Origin: JAHJQQ01 sp041739295
GTDB lineage: Bacteria > Pseudomonadota > Gammaproteobacteria > Thiohalobacterales > Thiohalobacteraceae
Direction: 5' to 3'
DNA: 36,122 nt
Assembly: GCA_041739295.1 (NCBI GenBank)
Contig: JBGSOE010000229.1
Span: 1 to 36,122 of the forward strand
The translations under genes were made by a program, and so were the position numbers. This document shows positions 1 through 7,819 of this stretch, in pieces. Every line of letters starts with the position of its first letter. Position 1 is the first letter of the stretch. The notes beneath the pieces are model-generated. The model was not told where the DNA came from and did no database searches. It saw only the letters and a program-made list of their open reading frames with translations.

Positions 1-7
1 CCACAAC

Positions 8-33
8 GGGGACAGAGCTGAAGATCTGTCCCC
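8..33. repeat. inverted repeat, 9-bp arms, upstream of ubiA
   Basis: The arms GGGGACAGA (8-16) and TCTGTCCCC (25-33) are perfect complements around an 8-base loop. The unit lies at the window edge, before ubiA. It could be the 3' hairpin of the preceding transcript or part of a REP-like repeat, but its left context is cut off. I see no recognisable end of a chorismate lyase gene (ubiC), the usual neighbour, in bases 1-89. Confidence 0.35.
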
Positions 34-89
34 ACAGCTGCGGTATATCGGCGCAATACGCTGCGCTATTACGCCCTACTGGCAGACCC

Positions 90-959
90 ATGAATATCCA
101 AGACCGACTCTATCAATATTACCTGCTGACCCGGCTGCATAAACCGATCGGTATTTTGTTGCTGTTGTGGCCGACGCTGTGGGCCTTGTGGCTCGCTGCA
201 GAAGGGCTGCCACCGATATCGGTATTGCTGGTGTTTGTTGCCGGCGTGGTGCTGATGCGCTCGGCCGGTTGTGTGATCAATGACTATGCGGATCGGGATT
301 TCGATCCGCATGTGCAACGTACCCAGGATCGCCCTATCGCGACAGGTCGCGTCAGTCCACGCGAGGCATTGGGTTTGTTTGCGGTCCTCTGCCTAATCGC
401 TCTTGTTTTAGTGCTGACACTCAACCGGCTGACCTTATATCTCTCCGTCGGTGCCTTGCTGCTGGCGGCGGTCTACCCCTTCACCAAGCGCTATACCCAT
501 TTACCGCAGTTGGTGCTCGGGGCGGCTTTCGGTTGGGCGATCCCAATGGCGTTCGCCGCAGTGCAGGATCAGGTGCCGAAAATCGCCTGGTTGTTGTTCG
601 TGGTGAATATTCTCTGGGCAATGGCCTATGACACCTTCTACGCGATGGTTGATCGTGACGATGATTTCAAGATTGGCGTGAAATCCACTGCCATTCTGTT
701 TGGTTCGGCTGACCGGGTGGTGATAGCTGTCCTACAACTGCTGGTACTGGGTGGCTTGGTTCTGGCCGGTCGGATGGCGGGGCTGGGACTGTATTTTTAT
801 CTGGGTTTGCTGATCGCTGCGGGTCTGGTGCTCTATCAGCAATACCTTGCGCGTAATCGGGATCCGACTGGTTGCTTCCAGGCGTTTCTGAACAACAATT
901 GGTTTGGTGCGGCAATATTTTCAGGGATTTTTCTGCACTATTTGGCGACTCCTGTCTAA
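90..959 (+). CDS. ubiA: 4-hydroxybenzoate octaprenyltransferase
   Basis: Membrane prenyltransferase that attaches the polyprenyl tail to 4-hydroxybenzoate, the first membrane step of ubiquinone synthesis. The 289 residues match the usual length of about 290. The first aspartate-rich motif, NDYADRDFD, is at residues 64-72 and is followed by RTQDRPIATG; the second, with DRDDD, is near residues 188-193. These bind the Mg-diphosphate of the prenyl donor. Several hydrophobic helices separate them. The ATG at 90 is the natural start for the LHKPIG-containing N-terminus. It is followed by a MITE and by comF on the opposite strand, so it is transcribed alone here. The quinone made would feed both oxidases encoded downstream. 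Confidence 0.96.
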   Translation: MNIQDRLYQYYLLTRLHKPIGILLLLWPTLWALWLAAEGLPPISVLLVFVAGVVLMRSAGCVINDYADRDFDPHVQRTQDRPIATGRVSPREALGLFAVLCLIALVLVLTLNRLTLYLSVGALLLAAVYPFTKRYTHLPQLVLGAAFGWAIPMAFAAVQDQVPKIAWLLFVVNILWAMAYDTFYAMVDRDDDFKIGVKSTAILFGSADRVVIAVLQLLVLGGLVLAGRMAGLGLYFYLGLLIAAGLVLYQQYLARNRDPTGCFQAFLNNNWFGAAIFSGIFLHYLATPV

Positions 960-1014
960 GTTAGCGGCGAACATCTGACTGGGTTGTATTGCGTCCCACC
1001 CCTCTATTAATAAA

Positions 1015-1155
1015 GGAACCTCTGATTAATTTGATCAAGCGAGTAGATGCAAGGCGCAGACGGGCGAAAAAACGGAGTTTACACAGCGTAAATGAGTATT
1101 TTGAGCCCGGCTGCAACGCGGCAGATGCCGCTTCAGCGAATTAATCAGAGGTTCC
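1015..1155 (+). mobile_element. MITE copy A, 141 bp, 4-bp target duplication
   Basis: A non-coding element with terminal inverted repeats beginning GGAACCTCTGATTAAT and ending ATTAATCAGAGGTTCC. It is flanked by TAAA on both sides (1011-1014 and 1156-1159). The second copy in the window (34174-34314) is the same length, in the opposite orientation, and differs at 7 of 141 positions by manual alignment. An imperfect palindrome, TTTACAC-N-G-GTAAA-like, sits near the middle. The element contains no transposase and must have moved with an enzyme supplied elsewhere. It lies between the convergent ends of ubiA and comF. A 4-bp duplication is typical of the IS5 subgroup of the IS5 family, but that assignment is only a guess. 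Confidence 0.85.
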
Positions 1156-1171
1156 TAAACCAGGCTGAATG

Positions 1172-1873
1172 TTACCGATTCCGATGGGTTCTTGCGCACA
1201 CCCACACATCAATACGTTCTGCCCCTGCGTGTCGTAGTAGCTTGGACACTGCGTTAAGGGTGCTGCCAGTGGTCATCACATCATCGACCAGCGCGACGTG
1301 GCGCGCCTGCAAGGGTCGCGTCAGCGCAAAGGCGCCGCGTAGATTACTGCGCCGCTGCCCGGCGCTGAGAAGGGATTGAGGCGGCGTAGCTCGAGTGCGG
1401 ATACAGGTCTCGATGTCCAGGTGATAGCCCAACTGTTTGCTCAGCGGTCGCGCGATCTCGATGGCTTGATTGAAGCCACGTTTGCGCTGACGACTCGGAT
1501 GCAAGGGTATCGGGATGACGCAGTCTGGTGGCGGGGCTGAAGCCAAGCGTGTTGCTAGCAACGCAGCAAACAGGCGGGCATGGTGCAGGCCGGCGGCGAA
1601 TTTGAGCTGCAGGATCAGGCGATCGACGGGTGGGGCGTAGTGAAACAGGGCGATACCGGTATCGAACTTCGGTGGGTGGTGCTGGCATGCGCCGCAGAGC
1701 TGGCCGGGATAGTGCAGCGGCAGCGAGCAGCGCGAACAGGCTGTCGTCAGCCAAGGTAAAGCGCCCCGACAGTCCTGACAGAGATTCAATCCGCTTGGGT
1801 CCTGTGCGAGGCAGAGTAGGCAATGGCTGGGGATCAGCCATTGCTGTAGCATCCGTGGCCAATTGTAAACCAT
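1172..1873 (-). CDS. comF: ComF-family phosphoribosyltransferase-like protein
   Basis: A ComF/GntX family protein of 233 residues, the normal length. The N-terminus carries a zinc-ribbon-like cysteine set (CLLC, CQDC, CSRC, CGAC within the first 75 residues). The C-terminal half is a type I phosphoribosyltransferase fold with the PRPP-loop motif VALVDDVMTTGST. ComF is needed for uptake of transforming DNA in naturally competent bacteria; its biochemical reaction is uncertain. The start at 1873 is preceded by AAAGGGA at good spacing; an internal ATG at 1852 has no such site. It is divergent from the biotin genes, an arrangement common in Pseudomonas and relatives. Confidence 0.92.
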   Translation of the reverse strand: MVYNWPRMLQQWLIPSHCLLCLAQDPSGLNLCQDCRGALPWLTTACSRCSLPLHYPGQLCGACQHHPPKFDTGIALFHYAPPVDRLILQLKFAAGLHHARLFAALLATRLASAPPPDCVIPIPLHPSRQRKRGFNQAIEIARPLSKQLGYHLDIETCIRTRATPPQSLLSAGQRRSNLRGAFALTRPLQARHVALVDDVMTTGSTLNAVSKLLRHAGAERIDVWVCARTHRNR

Positions 1874-1956
1874 ATGAATTCCCTTTCAGTTGACAGATAA
1901 TGCCTTCCGGGATCCATCCTGGTCCCGATATTCCCTAGTCTAGCAGCAGGTTAATG

Positions 1957-2430
1957 ATGTCCGATTCCAGCGTGATGCAGCCCCCTCTGCAGCAGATTAC
2001 CGCGCGCAGTGCGCGCTTTAGCGCCTCCCTGTTCAACTATGGCAATGTCATCGCCATGATTCCCGGGTTGGTACTGGCGCCGTATATATTGATGGCCCAC
2101 CCGACGGGAACCTCAACGGTGCTGCTGTTTGTGCTGATGATTGTGCCGCCGATCCTCTGGTTCGGTGCCTCCATGGTGGTTTATGCCCTGGCGCGGCATC
2201 ATCCCGATCCGCAGGTGGGGCACTGCACTCAGCAGGCAGCTTATCGTTTCTATGGCATGTTCGGATTGATTATCCCGGTCGGGACTTTCTATGGCACCGA
2301 CTGGCGGCTGTGGATTATCACCGGCGGTGTCGTGTCCCTGATTTTGATCCCCTGGTCATTGCTGGAATTGTGGCGCATTGCGCACATGCCATGGCAGGAC
2401 ATCACACTGAATGAGGAGACTCATGCATGA
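1957..2430 (+). CDS. small multi-spanning membrane protein, unknown function
   Basis: A hypothetical protein of about 157 residues with roughly four hydrophobic helices and charged termini. I do not recognise the family. Two adjacent ATG codons (1954 and 1957) could start it; the AGG at 1948-1950 is better spaced for 1957. Its stop overlaps the start of bioB by four bases (ATGA at 2427-2430), so the two are almost certainly co-transcribed and translationally coupled. That position suggests a link to biotin synthesis or simply use of the same promoter; membrane topology alone gives no function. It does not resemble the six-helix BioY transporter in length. Confidence 0.72.
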   Translation: MSDSSVMQPPLQQITARSARFSASLFNYGNVIAMIPGLVLAPYILMAHPTGTSTVLLFVLMIVPPILWFGASMVVYALARHHPDPQVGHCTQQAAYRFYGMFGLIIPVGTFYGTDWRLWIITGGVVSLILIPWSLLELWRIAHMPWQDITLNEETHA

Positions 2431-3410
2431 CGGCATCGGCAGCATCACTGGACGTTCAGTCACCGGATGGCGTACTGCGTCATGACTGGTCGCGCGCGGA
2501 AATCCTGGCGCTGTTCGCGCGGCCCTTTAATGATCTGATGTATGCAGCACAGCAGACTCACCGCGCGCATTTCGATCCGAACGCGGTACAGATCAGTACG
2601 CTATTGTCGATCAAAACCGGAGCTTGTCCGGAAGACTGCGCCTACTGCCCACAAAGCGCGCATTACAAAACTGAATTGGATGTCGAGCGCCTGTTACCGT
2701 TGGAAGATGTGCTCAACGAGGCGCGTGCCGCCAAGGCGAGTGGCGCCAGTCGCTTCTGCATGGGTGCGGCCTGGCGCAGTCCGCGCGACAAGGATCTTGA
2801 ACAGGTGGCTGCGATGATCGGCGGCGTCAAGGCGCTGGGGCTGGAGACCTGCGTCACCCTGGGTATGCTCACCGAGCCACAGACAGCGCGACTCAAGGAC
2901 GCTGGTCTGGATTACTACAATCACAATCTCGATACCTCGCCCGAATTCTACGGCGAGGTTATCAGCACACGTACCTATCAAGATCGGCTCGATACGCTCA
3001 AGCATGTGCGTGATGCAGGTATCAATGTCTGTGCCGGTGGTATTGTCGGTATGGGTGAGAGTCGCGAAGATCGCGCCGGTCTGTTGCAAGAACTTGCCAA
3101 CCTGCCGAAGCATCCCGGAAGCGTACCGATCAATTTGCTGGTGCGTGTCGAGGGTACACCGCTGGCAGACGTCGCCGCGCCTGATCCGTTTGAATTTGTG
3201 CGTACGCTCGCCGTCGCACGACTGATGATGCCGCATTCCTATGTGCGTCTATCGGCAGGCCGCACCGATATGAGCGACGAGTTGCAGTCGCTATGCTTCC
3301 TGGCCGGCGCCAATTCGATTTTCTACGGCGAACGATTACTTACTACCGAAAATCCTGAATGCGATCACGACCGTAAATTATTCGACCGTCTCGGTTTGAA
3401 ACCAATTTAG
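2427..3410 (+). CDS. bioB: biotin synthase
   Basis: Radical-SAM enzyme that inserts sulfur into dethiobiotin, the last step of biotin synthesis. The radical-SAM cluster ligands are C67, C71 and C74 in CPEDCAYCPQS. The conserved YNHNLDT stretch and the C-terminal region with RLSAGR are present. Length is 327 residues, normal for the family. The start codon overlaps the stop of the upstream membrane protein gene. It is followed by a strong intergenic hairpin (3422-3455) and then bioF. Confidence 0.97.
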   Translation: MTASAASLDVQSPDGVLRHDWSRAEILALFARPFNDLMYAAQQTHRAHFDPNAVQISTLLSIKTGACPEDCAYCPQSAHYKTELDVERLLPLEDVLNEARAAKASGASRFCMGAAWRSPRDKDLEQVAAMIGGVKALGLETCVTLGMLTEPQTARLKDAGLDYYNHNLDTSPEFYGEVISTRTYQDRLDTLKHVRDAGINVCAGGIVGMGESREDRAGLLQELANLPKHPGSVPINLLVRVEGTPLADVAAPDPFEFVRTLAVARLMMPHSYVRLSAGRTDMSDELQSLCFLAGANSIFYGERLLTTENPECDHDRKLFDRLGLKPI

Positions 3411-3421
3411 ATCTGTAACGT

Positions 3422-3455
3422 AGGGTGCATTACGGCCTGCGGCCTAATGCACCCT
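3422..3455. repeat. intergenic hairpin between bioB and bioF
   Basis: Perfect 11-bp arms, AGGGTGCATTA (3422-3432) and TAATGCACCCT (3445-3455), extended by two self-complementary GGCC blocks around a TGC loop. There is no T-run after it, so it is not a standard terminator. It looks like a REP-type repeat or an mRNA-stabilising hairpin that could lower expression of bioF and later genes relative to bioB. Confidence 0.6.
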
Positions 3456-3480
3456 GCATAATTCAATTCCACTAAAACGT

Positions 3481-4659
3481 ATGAAAGACCTCCGCCATGA
3501 TCTTGAACTACGCAAGGCGCAGCGGCTGTACCGGTCGCGGCGCGTCAGCGCCAGTCCGCAGGGCGCGGAGATGCAGGTCGACGGCGAGCAGCTGCTCAGC
3601 TTTTGCAGTAACGACTATCTAGGTCTGGCCAATCACCCTGCGGTGATCAGTGCATTGCAATCCGGTGCGGAAACCTGGGGCGTCGGCAGCGGTGCGGCGC
3701 ATCTGGTAAATGGCCACAGTGCGGCACATCATGCGCTGGAAGAAGAGCTTGCCGAGTTCGTTGGCCGTCCACGCGCACTGTTGTTTTCGACGGGCTACAT
3801 GGCGAATCTCGGCGTCATTGGTGCATTGCTGGGACACGCCGATCGGCTGTTCGAAGATCGTTACAATCACGCCTCACTGCTGGATGCCGCACGCTATAGC
3901 GGCGCACGTCTGGTGCGCTATGCGCATACCGATGTACAAGATCTACAGCGCCGCATGCACGCCAGTGGCCTTGGCGAGAAATTGATTGCAACGGATGGCG
4001 TGTTCAGCATGGATGGCGATATTGCACCGCTGCCGGATCTGATCGAGTGCGCACGCGACCATCATGCCTGGTTGATGGTGGACGATGCGCATGGCATCGG
4101 CGTGTTGGGTGCCCAGGGGCGCGGCAGTGTGGAGCATTGCGGTGTGAATACCGCAGACGTACCGATTCTGATGGCGACGCTCGGCAAGGCATTCGGCACC
4201 TTTGGCGCCTTTGTGGCCGGTGACGATGATCTGATCGAAACGCTGATACAACAAGCGCGTACCTATATCTACACCACGGCGACGCCGCCGGCACTGGCCG
4301 AGGCCACGCGTGCGAGTCTCCGCCTGGTCCAGCAGGAATCCTGGCGGCGCGAAAAACTGCGTACATTGATTGCACGTTTCCAACGTGGCGCAGGCGAGTT
4401 GGGGCTGGCGTTGATGGCATCAGATACGCCGATTCAGCCGCTCTTGGTAGGTGAGTCCGCGCTGGCAGTGCAATTCAGTGAGCGCCTGCGCCATTGCGGC
4501 ATGCTGGTGCCTGCGATGCGCCCGCCGACGGTGCCCGAGGGTACGGCACGATTGCGTATCACCTTGAGTGCAGCGCATGAAGAGGTGCAAATCGATCGGT
4601 TGTTATCGGCATTGGAGTCGGTGATCTGCCATCCCTTCAGTGATCTGTTGAGTAAATAG
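3481..4659 (+). CDS. bioF: 8-amino-7-oxononanoate synthase
   Basis: PLP-dependent enzyme that condenses pimeloyl-ACP with alanine to give KAPA. The PLP lysine is K236 in TLGKAFG; the upstream VDDAHGIG motif supplies the aspartate that contacts the PLP ring nitrogen. Length is 392 residues, standard. It begins 71 bases after bioB, just past the hairpin, with no clear ribosome binding site. bioH begins three bases after its stop. Confidence 0.96.
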   Translation: MKDLRHDLELRKAQRLYRSRRVSASPQGAEMQVDGEQLLSFCSNDYLGLANHPAVISALQSGAETWGVGSGAAHLVNGHSAAHHALEEELAEFVGRPRALLFSTGYMANLGVIGALLGHADRLFEDRYNHASLLDAARYSGARLVRYAHTDVQDLQRRMHASGLGEKLIATDGVFSMDGDIAPLPDLIECARDHHAWLMVDDAHGIGVLGAQGRGSVEHCGVNTADVPILMATLGKAFGTFGAFVAGDDDLIETLIQQARTYIYTTATPPALAEATRASLRLVQQESWRREKLRTLIARFQRGAGELGLALMASDTPIQPLLVGESALAVQFSERLRHCGMLVPAMRPPTVPEGTARLRITLSAAHEEVQIDRLLSALESVICHPFSDLLSK

Positions 4660-4662
4660 TCA

Positions 4663-5430
4663 ATGTCGTCTCAGTCGCTGCATTGTCGCTGTGTGGGGCA
4701 GGGGCCTGACCTGGTGCTCCAGCATGGTTGGGGAATGCATGCTGATATATGGACGCCCATTGTTGACTTGCTCTCAACACAATTCCGTTTGCATCTGATC
4801 GATCTGCCTGGCCATGGTTTAAGTGCGCCGATTGAGTCATTCACGCTGGATACAGTATGTGACGCATTGCAACACGTTGTTCCAGAGCGGGCGCACTGGT
4901 TGGGTTGGTCGCTGGGTGGTCTGTTAGCGCTGGAGTTTGCGTCACGTAACCCGCAGCGCGTTGCGCGGTTGATTTTAATGGCGAGCAATCCTTGTTTTGT
5001 CGCGACGGAGGATTGGCCGCAGGGCATGGCACGCACGGTGCTGGAAGGTTTTGCACAGGATCTTTTCCAGGATCACCAGGCGACATTGAATCGATTTCTT
5101 GGTCTGGTTGCGCGCGGCGCTCCAGACAATTCAGTCCTGCGTGAATTGCGCCGTGCCGTGCGTGCGGCGCCGTCGCCGTCCGGATCCGCGCTGAAGGGTG
5201 GATTGGCGATCTTGCGTGATGCAGATCTAAGATCAAGGTTAAATGCCTTATCGATGCCGGTTCTCTGGCTTGGCGGGGTGCGCGATACCTTGGTGCCGAT
5301 CACTGCGCTGCGCAGTGTGCATGCACAATATCCACACATGCTATTGCGGGAGATTGCTCAGGCGGGTCATGCGCCCTTTATATCGCATCCACAGGAAACC
5401 GCTGCGGTGATTACGGAGTTTTTGTTGTGA
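4663..5430 (+). CDS. bioH: pimeloyl-ACP methyl ester carboxylesterase
   Basis: Alpha/beta hydrolase that removes the methyl group from pimeloyl-ACP methyl ester and so ends the BioC-BioH route to the pimelate moiety. The likely catalytic triad is S83 in GWSLGG, D208 in GGVRDTLVP and H236 in AGHAPF. Length is 255 residues, as expected. The stop overlaps the GTG start of bioC (GTGA at 5427-5430). Placement between bioF and bioC makes BioH more likely than a generic esterase. Confidence 0.94.
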   Translation: MSSQSLHCRCVGQGPDLVLQHGWGMHADIWTPIVDLLSTQFRLHLIDLPGHGLSAPIESFTLDTVCDALQHVVPERAHWLGWSLGGLLALEFASRNPQRVARLILMASNPCFVATEDWPQGMARTVLEGFAQDLFQDHQATLNRFLGLVARGAPDNSVLRELRRAVRAAPSPSGSALKGGLAILRDADLRSRLNALSMPVLWLGGVRDTLVPITALRSVHAQYPHMLLREIAQAGHAPFISHPQETAAVITEFLL

Positions 5431-6308
5431 GCGATCATGATGAGTTTGACGTTGATAAGCGCGACGTGCGTTCCAGTTTCGAGCGCGCTGCGGCTGACTA
5501 TGATCGCGTAGCTGTTTTGCAGCGTGAGGTGGGTGAGCGATTGCTGGAGCGGCTCGGCGTCATAAAGCTTGATCCACAGCGTGTGTTGGATTTGGGCGCA
5601 GGTACTGGCTATATATCACGTGCGTTGATGAAGCAGTATCGTGGCGCGCGCGTGGTGGCATTGGATATTGCCTCACCCATGTTGATACAGGCGCGTCGTC
5701 AGTGCGGCTGGTGGCGGCGTCCGGGTTTTGTCTGCGGCGATATCGAACGTCTGCCATTTGCTGACCGCAGCGTTGAATTGATTTTATCCAATCTGGCCTT
5801 GCAGTGGTGCAATGGCCTCGATGCAGCCTTTGCCGAATTCAGGCGCGTACTCAAACCGGGCGGCGCATTGCTGTTTACCTCGTTTGGTCCAGATACCTTG
5901 CGTGAGTTGCGCGCGAGCTGGGCGGCAGTTGATGGCTACAATCACGTCAACAGTTTTCTGGATATGCACGATGTGGGTGATGCGTTGATGCGTGCAGGGC
6001 TGGCTGATCCGGTGATGGACGTTGAGCAGATCACCTTGACCTATAACGAGGTAAACGGGTTGATGCAGGATTTAAAAACATTGGGTGCGCATAACGTTAC
6101 CGCGGGTCGTCCACGTGGGTTGATGGGAAAAGGTCGTTGGCTGCATATGTGTGAGACGTATGAACAATATCGTCACCAGGGTATATTGCCCGCAACCTAT
6201 GAAGTTATCTACGGGCATGCCTGGGTTGCGGAATCGCCATCAAGAGCCATCGACGGTGTAGTCAAGGTACCTTTGTCGGCATTGAAACGCCGACCTACGG
6301 CGGAATAA
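5427..6308 (+). CDS. bioC: malonyl-ACP O-methyltransferase
   Basis: SAM-dependent methyltransferase that caps malonyl-ACP as a methyl ester so that fatty acid synthesis can build pimeloyl-ACP. The SAM-binding motif LDLGAGTG is near residues 55-62, followed by ALDIASPML and by SNLALQWC, typical of BioC. Length is 293 residues. The start is GTG, overlapping the end of bioH. It is the partner of bioH in the same operon. Confidence 0.95.
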   Translation: MSDHDEFDVDKRDVRSSFERAAADYDRVAVLQREVGERLLERLGVIKLDPQRVLDLGAGTGYISRALMKQYRGARVVALDIASPMLIQARRQCGWWRRPGFVCGDIERLPFADRSVELILSNLALQWCNGLDAAFAEFRRVLKPGGALLFTSFGPDTLRELRASWAAVDGYNHVNSFLDMHDVGDALMRAGLADPVMDVEQITLTYNEVNGLMQDLKTLGAHNVTAGRPRGLMGKGRWLHMCETYEQYRHQGILPATYEVIYGHAWVAESPSRAIDGVVKVPLSALKRRPTAE

Positions 6309-6328
6309 ATATTCTGTTGAGGATGGCT

Positions 6329-7003
6329 ATGCAACAGGGCTATTTCATTACCGGTACCGATACCGGCGTTGGTAAAACACTGGTCAGTCAGATCCTAATG
6401 CGGCGTTTACGTGAGACCTATCCGAATGTGGTGGGTTTCAAGCCAGTGGCCAGTGGTTGCACGATGACACCGGCAGGCTTGTGCAACGCGGATGCGCTTG
6501 CGCTGCAGCAGGCTAGTTCGATGGCGTTGCCCTATGAAACGATTAATCCCTATGCATTCGAGCCGCCGATAGCACCTCATCTCGCAGCAGCGGATGCCAA
6601 CACACATATTGATCTTACGAACATTTGTGAGCGCATTGAATCGGTAACAGCAGATCGAATCGTGGTTGAAGGTGTTGGTGGCTGGCTTGTGCCGCTCAAT
6701 GCGCGTGAATCAATGGCCGATCTCGCACAACGATTGAAGTTACCGGTAGTGCTGGTGGTGGGGATGCGTCTAGGTTGTCTCAATCACGCTTTGCTGACGG
6801 CGGCGGCAATTCGCCAGACGGGTTTGCCGATACTGGGCTGGGTTGCGAATCAGATTGATCCTGACTTCGTGCGCTGCGAAGACAATATCGCGACGCTGAA
6901 TGCCAAACTTGGCGTGCCATTGCTGATGTCGCTGCCTTGGTTGTCTCGCCCTGACTTGATTGAGCAACTAGCGCATCGCTGCGTATTGCCTGTGGAGGAA
7001 TAA
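6329..7003 (+). CDS. bioD: dethiobiotin synthetase
   Basis: ATP-dependent enzyme that closes the ureido ring, converting DAPA to dethiobiotin. The P-loop GTDTGVGKT is at residues 9-17; the motif VEGVGGWLVPL is in the middle. I chose ATG 6329 because GAGG at 6319-6322 is six bases upstream; ATG 6323 directly abuts that site and TTG 6317 overlaps it. The product is 224 residues, normal for the family. This is the last gene of the biotin group. No bioA (DAPA synthase) is present in this window, so it must lie elsewhere. Confidence 0.94.
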   Translation: MQQGYFITGTDTGVGKTLVSQILMRRLRETYPNVVGFKPVASGCTMTPAGLCNADALALQQASSMALPYETINPYAFEPPIAPHLAAADANTHIDLTNICERIESVTADRIVVEGVGGWLVPLNARESMADLAQRLKLPVVLVVGMRLGCLNHALLTAAAIRQTGLPILGWVANQIDPDFVRCEDNIATLNAKLGVPLLMSLPWLSRPDLIEQLAHRCVLPVEE

Positions 7004-7053
7004 GGTATCTCCGTGGTTTTGCGAGTGTCAGTATGGGGCATATCGGTGTCTTA

Positions 7054-7079
7054 TTAAGCGAATATTATAATATTCTTAA
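7054..7079. promoter_or_regulatory. AT-rich palindrome upstream of the cox operon
   Basis: A perfect 16-base palindrome, GAATATTATAATATTC (7060-7075), flanked by TTAA on both sides (7054-7057 and 7076-7079). It sits in a markedly AT-rich stretch (about 7050-7140) between bioD and the DUF2244 gene. A dimeric regulator site, a weak terminator for bioD or a promoter element are all possible. The rest of 7004-7254 shows no gene and no promoter I would commit to. Confidence 0.4.
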
Positions 7080-7254
7080 TAACTGCATATATCATTTATA
7101 AGATGCTGTTATAGCGAACTTTTATAACCGAATTTTCCCATTTACTTGCGCCGTAAAGGTGCATCAGTTAGCATCCCAATCCATTCGAAATCACACACTA
7201 TTGTGTGAAATAACGCACTTAAGATTATTGATAGCTGCAATCCGAGAGGGCGCA

Positions 7255-7755
7255 GTGGTAGCAGCAGAGTGTGACGCCCAAACGGCGGATTGTTGTGTAG
7301 TGATACGGCCAAATTGTTCGCTGTCTTGGCAGAGAACGGTCGCAGTGTACTGCGGCATTTGCGGTGTTTCCCTCACGATCGCCCTGGGTTTCGCCCTACT
7401 GGGTTTCTGGCTGATTCTTCCCTTTGCAGGTCTGGAGCTGATCGCTTTGGCGATCGCTTTCTACCTCTGCGCGGTGCGTGTTAACAGCCGCGAGGTGATT
7501 TCGATTAAAGGCGGGACGGTGGCAGTACTGAGGGGGCTGCACCAACCTGAAGAATCGACACAGTTACAGCGCGCCTGGGCGAGAGTGGAGTTGGCGGAGC
7601 CGCGACAACGTGGTTATCCGACACGTTTATTGATTTGCAGCCATGGCCGGAAAGTTGAAGTTGGCCATTGCTTGAATGACAGGGAACGTCGCCAGCTGGC
7701 AGAAGATCTTCGCCGCTGGATTCGGCTGCCGTCCGCGCCTGTGCAGGCTGCGTGA
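7255..7755 (+). CDS. DUF2244 family integral membrane protein
   Basis: About 166 residues with two adjacent hydrophobic helices in the first half, followed by a soluble region containing the NSREVISIKGG type strand and a C-terminal RERRQLAEDLRRWI helix; this is the layout of the DUF2244 family. Genes of this family often precede coxB in proteobacteria; the function is unknown and a role in oxidase assembly is inferred from that position. I chose the GTG at 7255 because GAGAGGG is five bases upstream and homologues start near here. The frame is open back to a GTG at 7159, which would add 32 residues. Confidence 0.78.
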   Translation: MVAAECDAQTADCCVVIRPNCSLSWQRTVAVYCGICGVSLTIALGFALLGFWLILPFAGLELIALAIAFYLCAVRVNSREVISIKGGTVAVLRGLHQPEESTQLQRAWARVELAEPRQRGYPTRLLICSHGRKVEVGHCLNDRERRQLAEDLRRWIRLPSAPVQAA

Positions 7756-7819
7756 CAACAGCTCGCGTTATAACGATTTAACGATAAAAATTGAAATCCG
7801 ACCAAAGGAGAGTGAAGGC

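Noticed and set aside
1092..1379. Small plus-strand frame across MITE copy A and the end of comF
   Set aside because: It begins in the element and runs antisense through comF; no homology or ribosome site is visible.
1890..1895. TTGACA hexamer before the biotin genes
   Set aside because: No acceptable -10 box lies 16-18 bases downstream, so I do not call a promoter.
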